This document shows, piece after piece, positions 41,606-47,079 of a stretch of 47,079 bases of DNA. Every line of letters starts with the position of its first letter. Position 1 is the first letter of the stretch. This DNA is from Anaerolineales bacterium (GTDB taxonomy: Bacteria; Chloroflexota; Anaerolineae; Anaerolineales; Villigracilaceae). Where the stretch lies: contig JAUQXA010000008.1 of NCBI GenBank assembly GCA_030834895.1, positions 1 to 47,079 of the forward strand, read 5' to 3'. A program made the position numbers and the translations under genes. The notes beneath the pieces were generated by a model that worked only from the letters and a program-made list of their open reading frames with translations, ran no database searches and was not told the origin of the DNA.

Positions 41606-42367
41606 TCAAGTTCGCAAAGCCGTAATGACCAGGTTTCCGCTTGCAGAAGGATCGAAGGCTGAGCCGTTCAGCCCGCCAAACAGGGTCACTGACTCAAACC
41701 CTGCAGCTTGAAAGGTATCCTGCAACTCCTCAGCCAGGAGAGGGCGTAACGAAGTGCTTTGAATGGACTGTCTCCAATCGCCGCCATTTTCCCTTCGCAA
41801 TGTGACGACATTAAAGGTCAGCAATCCGTCAACCTCGAAGTCATAGAACCGCTGGAAAAGCCACTCGATTTGACCCTCACGCGCAGCCTGTGGTTCCATC
41901 CAACGCTGGCGGCTAGCCATTACCGCGTCGAAGTTGCGGTTCTGGATAACGACCAATCCTCCAGGCTTCAGACAGCGCGCAAAATCCATAATGGACTGGT
42001 GCAAAAGCTCTGGGGTAAGCAAGTGAGGCAGGGAATTTCCCAGGCAAAGGAGAGTGTCGAAGGATTCCTCGCCAAATGCGTCGGCTAAATCGCCAAAACC
42101 AGCGGTTTTGAAAGGAAGGTCCAACCCCGCTGCTTGCGCATTTTCCCGGGCGCGGGATATCATCCCGTCACTCAAATCAGCGCCGGCGGCCTCAAATCCA
42201 GCCTGGGCAAGAGCAATGGCGTGCATGCCTGTGCCGCAGGCAGAATCCAATACACGGCTTGCGCCCGACTCGCGCAATTTGCGTTCGAGGAAGGGCATTT
42301 CAATGGCAAGACGCCCCGTCCAATTCACAAAACGATCATAATCGGAACTAAAGTTATCGTAGAACAT
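41606..42367 (-). CDS. Class I SAM-dependent methyltransferase
   Basis: 253 residues. Motif I VLDSACGTGMHAIALAQAGF near 40-59, acidic motif II GADLSDGMISRAREN, then FDTLLCLGNSLPHLL and CLKPGGLVVIQNRNFD. The start FYDNFSSDYDRFVNWTGRLA resembles glycine/sarcosine N-methyltransferase-like enzymes, but the substrate is not determined. Convergent with NnrS. Confidence 0.8.
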   Translation of the reverse strand: MFYDNFSSDYDRFVNWTGRLAIEMPFLERKLRESGASRVLDSACGTGMHAIALAQAGFEAAGADLSDGMISRARENAQAAGLDLPFKTAGFGDLADAFGEESFDTLLCLGNSLPHLLTPELLHQSIMDFARCLKPGGLVVIQNRNFDAVMASRQRWMEPQAAREGQIEWLFQRFYDFEVDGLLTFNVVTLRRENGGDWRQSIQSTSLRPLLAEELQDTFQAAGFESVTLFGGLNGSAFDPSASGNLVITALRT

Positions 42368-42435
42368 GCCTGGATTTTACCTATCGATGAAAGGAGTCAT
42401 TTTACAAATTCATTCCACAATGGGCAGTTATATTA

Positions 42436-42987
42436 TCAGACCATTGCTTCACGTTCCAATTTTTCCGCCAGCGCCTCGTATTTTTCATGAACGCCTTCTC
42501 CCGTCTCTTCAAGTTCGATTTGTTCGAATCTTTCCCAAATATCCGACTGCTTTTCAGTTGGCACAACCCGATCTGCCATTGGAAAAAGGATGTTGTTTTC
42601 CTTCTGGATATGCTGTCGCAGCATGTTCACATATCCCATGCCGTTTAGTTTGACAGCTTCGATTGCCAAGGCATCGCCAGCCTGCCATTTTTCAGCCGCC
42701 TCCCGCATGAGCCGCGTATATTGACGTCCCTGTTCATGTTCGGCAAGCATCACCCCAATCGGACCGCCCTTCACAGGAACTCCGCTTGCTTCCATTTCCA
42801 CGAACAACACACCCTCTTCCTTTGCGTGATGACAGGCATCGGCAAAATTTTTTATGAAATCAGAGGCTTCCAGGAAAAAATCGGGATTGAACTTTCCGCT
42901 TGGAATGTTGGTCAGCGCCTTTTCCAAGGCGATTAGGACACGTAAAATCACTTCATGTTCTTCCATTAATACTTCAGTTGCTTTCAT
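42436..42987 (-). CDS. Hemerythrin (HHE) domain protein
   Basis: 183 residues, four-helix HHE protein. Candidate di-iron ligands: H11 (LMEEHEV), H53 or H54 with E57/E58 (ACHHAKEEG), H near 84 (LAEHEQG), and H and E in MLRQHIQKENNILFPMAD. Such proteins bind O2 or NO, or repair iron centres. It starts just after the TDT transporter gene of the nitrate operon, so an NO or oxygen-sensing role alongside nitrate respiration is plausible. Confidence 0.8.
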   Translation of the reverse strand: MKATEVLMEEHEVILRVLIALEKALTNIPSGKFNPDFFLEASDFIKNFADACHHAKEEGVLFVEMEASGVPVKGGPIGVMLAEHEQGRQYTRLMREAAEKWQAGDALAIEAVKLNGMGYVNMLRQHIQKENNILFPMADRVVPTEKQSDIWERFEQIELEETGEGVHEKYEALAEKLEREAMV

Positions 42988-42990
42988 TCT

Positions 42991-44040
42991 CTATCTCCTT
43001 TCCAAAACTACACTTTTCGCCAGTTGGTAAGCCAGCCCAACAGCAGTACTCAGCCAGGCAATCAGGGCTATATAGATGAAATACTTCGGGATCAGCAGGA
43101 GAAAATCCAACTTCATGGCTTTTGCCAGTTGAAATGTGGAGACCGTATACATGCCCATCGGGAAGCCCATCCCCCAGTATACTGGATGATATGTCAGTGG
43201 GTAACGTTTGTAGATGTGACGCCATGCACCAAATAGAAACAAAAGCGGAATCCACCATGTTCCCGTTGTCCAGAAGAAAAGCGTGAAGCCTTTAATAAAC
43301 GGGGTCAACTGGTCGAGAAAGGGCGCATTGCCATTGAGCAGGATGTTGGCACCCGCCAGGGTGGTAATGGCAACCGCGCCCACGTTGATCCAGTAGGGGG
43401 GACTCATTTCATCCGCTTCAATTTTGAAAAACATGAAGCGATACACGATCAGTGAAATAATCAGGATGTAGAACATGCAACCGAGCAGGTAAAAGCCCAG
43501 CATGGCAAAGGTGAACATTTCTTCGTAGGGAGCGAAGCGGGCGACGAGCAACATCCCCAGCACGACAACGGACTGGGTGGAAACTGTGAACAGCATCCAC
43601 GCGCCGTTGATGCCCGACTCCAGCGAAGGTTTTTGTTCTTTAACAGTAAGTATGACGAAAAGGGCATAGATCAGAAAAAGCCAGAGCGCCAGCCCCAAAA
43701 TCCAGAGGACAAGGGCAATCGACTGGTTTGATGTAAGGATGACGAACTGACTGCCCAGCACGTTCGTCCCAGCCACGAGGGTCAGGAAGCCAACACCGAG
43801 GCGGTGATTGGACAGGTCATCGAGGAGCCGACTGGAGTGGCGGATGAGGCGGGTGAGGGTCAGAATCCAAAGAACGAAGTAGAAAAACTGGTTGAGGTAG
43901 AACAGCGGGAAGGCGAGAAAATCCATTGCTAAAAGATGGCAGGCGATGGATACAATACCCGTCGCCATGACAAGGGCAAAGTAGGCGGGGAACAGGTCCC
44001 GCGCGCCGTTCTGGACCAGGCTGGTGATTCGATTCCACAT
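42991..44040 (-). CDS. TDT/SLAC1-family transporter (TehA-like)
   Basis: 349 residues with about ten membrane helices. The start LFPAYFALVMATGIVSIACH is the family signature, followed by repeated helix pairs and the ending YWGMGFPMGMYTVSTFQLAK. Family members carry anions such as C4-dicarboxylates, sulfite, chloride or nitrate. It follows narI by 9 bp, where many operons carry narK, so nitrate/nitrite movement is a reasonable guess. It lies 3 bp upstream of the hemerythrin gene. Confidence 0.8.
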   Translation of the reverse strand: MWNRITSLVQNGARDLFPAYFALVMATGIVSIACHLLAMDFLAFPLFYLNQFFYFVLWILTLTRLIRHSSRLLDDLSNHRLGVGFLTLVAGTNVLGSQFVILTSNQSIALVLWILGLALWLFLIYALFVILTVKEQKPSLESGINGAWMLFTVSTQSVVVLGMLLVARFAPYEEMFTFAMLGFYLLGCMFYILIISLIVYRFMFFKIEADEMSPPYWINVGAVAITTLAGANILLNGNAPFLDQLTPFIKGFTLFFWTTGTWWIPLLFLFGAWRHIYKRYPLTYHPVYWGMGFPMGMYTVSTFQLAKAMKLDFLLLIPKYFIYIALIAWLSTAVGLAYQLAKSVVLERR

Positions 44041-44049
44041 GGGAGTCCC

Positions 44050-44724
44050 CTACACGACTTTGCGCCGCGTCCAGATCACGAGTTGGAAACTCCGCCAGAG
44101 ATAATCAACGGGGAAGGTCACCATGTGGACGAGGCGGGTGAACGGGAAAAGTAGAATCAACAGGGTGGCGTTCAGGAAATGCAGTTGGGGAATCAGAGGC
44201 AGGGAGGCGACGTATTGCGGCGCGGGTTGGAAGGTCGCCAGTGACGCCACCCAGGGCGTAACCGTGTGCAGGTACCAGGTCGCACCCCAACGATAGATGA
44301 AAGCAATCATCAGTCCAAGCACAATCTGGAAGATCAACAAGACCAAAACCACCCAGTCTGCGGGCGTGGTGACGACTCGAATTTTGCTCGATGCCACCCG
44401 ACGATAGAACAATGCGCCCGCGCCAATCAACGCCATGATGGCCATCACCTTGCCAGCCAGTTCCGCCATGTAAAGCATTTCGGGCGTACTGTGCATGAGA
44501 GCCATCACTTTGGGAATGGCAAACCCCGCCAGATGGATGAGCAGGGTTGGGATGATGCCATAATGCCAGAGCGTCGAACCCCAAAACTGGATGTCGTTTT
44601 CCAGAAATTGGGAGGAAAGGCTGGTGAATGAAAATTGGTTGGTGAGATAGCGGTAGATTGTCCCGCCTACAGCCACGGCAACCGCCACATAGGGAAAGAC
44701 CACAAAGAGGATTACATCAAGCAT
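44050..44724 (-). CDS. narI: Respiratory nitrate reductase gamma subunit
   Basis: 224 residues, five membrane helices, the haem b subunit that takes electrons from quinol to NarH. Candidate haem His residues: WHYGIIPTLLIHLAGF, and LVHMVTFPVDYLWRSFQLVI near the C-terminus. Length equals typical NarI (about 225). It overlaps narJ by 8 bp. Confidence 0.9.
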   Translation of the reverse strand: MLDVILFVVFPYVAVAVAVGGTIYRYLTNQFSFTSLSSQFLENDIQFWGSTLWHYGIIPTLLIHLAGFAIPKVMALMHSTPEMLYMAELAGKVMAIMALIGAGALFYRRVASSKIRVVTTPADWVVLVLLIFQIVLGLMIAFIYRWGATWYLHTVTPWVASLATFQPAPQYVASLPLIPQLHFLNATLLILLFPFTRLVHMVTFPVDYLWRSFQLVIWTRRKVV

Positions 44725-45271
44725 GACTCAACTCCTTTTCAGGGGCAAGAACAAGAAACAGATGGAGCGCGGACAGAAGCGCGAAGTATGGATTTTCAGA
44801 CTGCGTCCCGAAAGTCTGGAGCATTTTTTCCACGGCTGGAGTCAATCCCTCCGTCAGCAATGCCTGACAGAAATCCCCCTCCCTGTTGGCTGAATCCAAA
44901 CCGAGGAAGCGCAGGATGGCGGACAGATGGTCTGGCAGTTCCTGTCCAGCGAAATAACCAACGGCATGATAGGCTTCGTTCAATTGCGCCATGAACGCGC
45001 CGCGTTTGTAACTCTCGCCAAACAATTGATAGCCCACGTAGGGATAGCAGACGGGCTGCATGTCGAAAACGACGGTGTACAGTTCTTCAAGTTGCTGCAG
45101 GGGACGTTTTTCCATTTCGGTATGGAAACGCTCCAGCAAAATGCCCGCTTCCGCTTGAGTGGCTTGCAAGTGTTGATAGCACAACCCAGATTTCAACGGG
45201 GTGGACAACGTGGGATATTCCAGCAAGTCGGCAAACAGGTCGTAAAGAATTGAGATGGAATCTTTGCTCAT
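44717..45271 (-). CDS. narJ: Nitrate reductase assembly chaperone
   Basis: 184 residues, helical TorD/NarJ-type chaperone that helps insert molybdenum cofactor into NarG. It shows the family pattern LYDLFADLLEYPTLSTPLKS, then CYPYVGYQLFGESYKRGAFM and ELPDHLSAILRFLG. It lies between narH (3 bp) and narI (8-bp overlap). Confidence 0.9.
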   Translation of the reverse strand: MSKDSISILYDLFADLLEYPTLSTPLKSGLCYQHLQATQAEAGILLERFHTEMEKRPLQQLEELYTVVFDMQPVCYPYVGYQLFGESYKRGAFMAQLNEAYHAVGYFAGQELPDHLSAILRFLGLDSANREGDFCQALLTEGLTPAVEKMLQTFGTQSENPYFALLSALHLFLVLAPEKELSHA

Positions 45272-45274
45272 GGA

Positions 45275-46765
45275 TTACAAACCTCGGTGCGGACTCTGGC
45301 GTTTGCCGAAGCCCGTCTCGGCTTTGCGTTGTTGGGGATCGTAGACTTCTTCGATATCGCCTTCGCGGCTGTATGGCGGGATGATGAAGCGTTCCTGATA
45401 GTTGGGCAGGGAAGTTAACTGGTAGATGGCTTCGGCTTCTTCGGCGGTCATTCCCGCTTTGGCGAGGGCGGCGGCTGCCTGTTCGTTGGTTACATCGCCA
45501 ACGGTTTCGGCGCGTTTGTAAATGCGGACAGCGATCATCTTCTGGTAGGCTTTGACGACCAACTCGTCGTTGCCTGCCGCCAACATCCGCGACATGTAAC
45601 GGACGGGCACGCGGGCATTTTCCAGTGAACTGAACAGATCATTTTCCACGCGCTGCGAACCGTTTTCCTGAGTGACGTTCAGAACAGGTAAAAGCGGAGG
45701 CACATAGAAGAGCATGGGCAGGGTGCGATATTCGGGATGCAGGGGCAAAGCCAGTTCCCATTCTTTGACATAGCGGTAAACGGGCGAACGCTGCGCGGCG
45801 GTGATCACGCCGTCGGGGATGCCGCTCTCCTTCGCCGCCGCAACCACTTTCGGGTCGTGAGGGTCGAGGATCATCTCGCGTTGGCGCTGAACCAGTTGGT
45901 CGTCCGCAACTTTGACGGCGTCTTCGATCTGGTCGGCGTCGTAAAGCAAAACGCCCAGGTAGCGGATGCGTCCCACGCAGGAATGGAAGCAGGCGGGGGC
46001 TTGTCCCGTTTCGAGACGCGGGTAGCAGAGGATGCACTTTTCAGATTTGCCCGTTGACCAGTTGTAGTAGGTCTTTTTGTAGGGACATGCTGAAACGCAC
46101 ATGCGCCAGCCTCGGCATTTATCCTGATTGATGAGCACCACGCCGTCTTCGGCGCGTTTGTAGATTGCGCCCGATGGACATGCCGCCACACAACCCGCGT
46201 TCAAACAGTGATTGCAGATGCGCGGCATGTAGAAGTAGAAGAGTTGCTCGATGGAGAAGAGACGCTGTTTTTCTTCATCGGTCATGCTTTCCAGCAGAGG
46301 GTCGTTGACCGCGTAGATGTTGGAGCCGCCGAGGTCGTCGTCCCAGTTGGGACCAGACTCGATTTCGATGGGCTTGCCGTCGATGCGGGAGATGGGACGC
46401 GCGGTGGGCTGGTCATCGCCAAGCGGGGAGTTGAACAGGTCGCCGTAGTTGTACGTCCACGGCTCGTAGTAGTCGTCCATCGTGGGCAGGGCGGGATTGG
46501 AAAAAAGATTGCCGAAGGTCTGCAAGCGGTTTTGGAGTTTGAGTTGGGGCTTGCCGTCTTTGAGTTCCCAGCCGCCTTTGTATTTTTCCTGGTCTTCCCA
46601 TGAGGTCGGGAAGCCGACGCCTGGCTTCGTCTCCACATTGTTCCACCACATGTACTCCGCCCCCTGGCGGTCAGTCCAGATGTTTTTGCAGGCGATGCTG
46701 CACGTGTGACAGCCGATGCATTTGTCGAGGTGGAATACCATTGAAACTTGTGAGCGGATTTTCAT
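45275..46765 (-). CDS. narH: Respiratory nitrate reductase beta subunit
   Basis: 496 residues from the ATG at 46765 (AAGGAT upstream; an in-frame start at 46792 adds nine residues). Iron-sulfur Cys groups: CIGCHTCSIACK, CNHCLNAGCVAACP, CRGWRMCVSACP (Trp in place of Cys, as in the [3Fe-4S] site of NarH) and CILCYPRLETGQAPACFHSC. Relays electrons from NarI to NarG. Confidence 0.93.
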   Translation of the reverse strand: MKIRSQVSMVFHLDKCIGCHTCSIACKNIWTDRQGAEYMWWNNVETKPGVGFPTSWEDQEKYKGGWELKDGKPQLKLQNRLQTFGNLFSNPALPTMDDYYEPWTYNYGDLFNSPLGDDQPTARPISRIDGKPIEIESGPNWDDDLGGSNIYAVNDPLLESMTDEEKQRLFSIEQLFYFYMPRICNHCLNAGCVAACPSGAIYKRAEDGVVLINQDKCRGWRMCVSACPYKKTYYNWSTGKSEKCILCYPRLETGQAPACFHSCVGRIRYLGVLLYDADQIEDAVKVADDQLVQRQREMILDPHDPKVVAAAKESGIPDGVITAAQRSPVYRYVKEWELALPLHPEYRTLPMLFYVPPLLPVLNVTQENGSQRVENDLFSSLENARVPVRYMSRMLAAGNDELVVKAYQKMIAVRIYKRAETVGDVTNEQAAAALAKAGMTAEEAEAIYQLTSLPNYQERFIIPPYSREGDIEEVYDPQQRKAETGFGKRQSPHRGL

Positions 46766-46784
46766 AATGTCATATCCTTTTTCT

Positions 46785-46858
46785 AAACACAAAGGGCACG
46801 AAGGAACACGAAGGGGGGCTCTTAAAAAAACTTTGTGACCTTGGTGCCCTTCGTGTTT
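46785..46858. repeat. Inverted repeat between narG and narH
   Basis: Arms at 46785-46804 (AAACACAAAGGGCACGAAGG) and 46839-46858, matching in 18 of 20 positions, with a 34-nt loop. It lies in the gap between narG stop and narH start, so the transcript would fold there. A related segment (TTTGTGCC...GGTGGC) occurs near 14790. It looks like a dispersed palindromic repeat. Confidence 0.7.
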
Positions 46859-46871
46859 AAAGGTTTTTTAT

Positions 46872-47079
46872 TTAGAACTCTGGCTTGCCTGGCAACTTGC
46901 GTACCAGCACAAACGTATCGCGGTTGACGCCTGTCGGACCCCAGTAGTTGAAGCCGTAGGTGAATTGTCCGTAACCGCCGACCATCAGCGATGGCTTGAG
47001 GTGGATGCGCGTGGGACTGTTATGCCCACCGGCGCGCTTGTTCCCGCGGATCGGCGACTTTGGCACGCTGATGGTTCGT
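46872..47079 (-). CDS. narG: Respiratory nitrate reductase alpha subunit, C-terminal end (partial)
   Basis: The last 68 codons of narG; the gene continues past the right edge. The ending [20 protein letters not shown] then [13 protein letters not shown] is the conserved tail of the molybdopterin catalytic subunit. It precedes narH with a 106-bp gap containing the inverted repeat. Cofactor-binding parts are outside the window. Confidence 0.88.
   Translation of the reverse strand, partial: RTISVPKSPIRGNKRAGGHNSPTRIHLKPSLMVGGYGQFTYGFNYWGPTGVNRDTFVLVRKLPGKPEF

Overview
The window looks like a chromosomal accessory region of an Anaerolineae-type Chloroflexota, probably a facultative denitrifier from a sludge-like habitat. 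The lineage call is an inference. It rests on Thr/Pro 'TPTPTFTPT' spacer regions, membrane-anchored beta-propeller and lectin-like proteins, a SAF/MinD/CpaF-like cluster, RHS tips of the 'NRYSYVxNNPxxFNDPTGH' type, and narGHJI with NnrS. No rRNA, tRNA or CRISPR array was seen.

Region 1 (1-12.5 kb) is an array of seven headless RHS C-terminal toxin cassettes, all on the + strand. Each has a conserved leader, a core of about 120 bp encoding the end of the RHS repeat domain, an unrelated toxin-like domain, and then a downstream partner (immunity) gene. The partners range from two-helix and multi-helix membrane proteins to lipoproteins, small soluble proteins and a membrane-anchored beta-propeller. 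No full-length rhs gene is present, so these look like stored tips. An IS5-family element (5576-6442) has landed in the core of cassette 4. Several leaders carry antisense 3' remnants of tyrosine recombinase genes. The array ends in a half leader, a 36-bp palindrome, and an intact 653-residue protein made of two complete tyrosine recombinases in tandem. This combination is the best candidate here for an undescribed system: a recombinase-associated, integron-like bank of RHS toxin tips.

Region 2 (14.9-31.4 kb) is a tightly packed + strand cluster combining Tad/Flp-like parts (CpaB-like SAF protein, MinD/CpaE-like ATPase, CpaF/VirB11-like ATPase) with type IV secretion or conjugation-like ATPases (VirB4-like, VirD4/TraG-like). 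It also holds small membrane proteins and a large Thr/Pro-rich, Ig-like surface protein. An ECF sigma factor and a membrane anti-sigma-like/beta-propeller partner, ending in a good terminator, sit in the middle.

Region 3 (31.4-36.5 kb) is a defence-like patch of broken genes: a transposase remnant, two hsdR 5' remnants, and an intact TIR-TM-WD40 protein. A direct repeat of about 193 bp flanks it and duplicates the end of a neighbouring membrane-protein gene.

Region 4 (36.3-47.1 kb) is more ordinary chromosome: a GNAT acetyltransferase, a rubredoxin-like/DinB protein, a MarR-like protein, NnrS, a methyltransferase, and a minus-strand respiratory nitrate reductase operon. That operon runs narG (partial)-narH-narJ-narI, then a TDT/SLAC1-type transporter and a hemerythrin.
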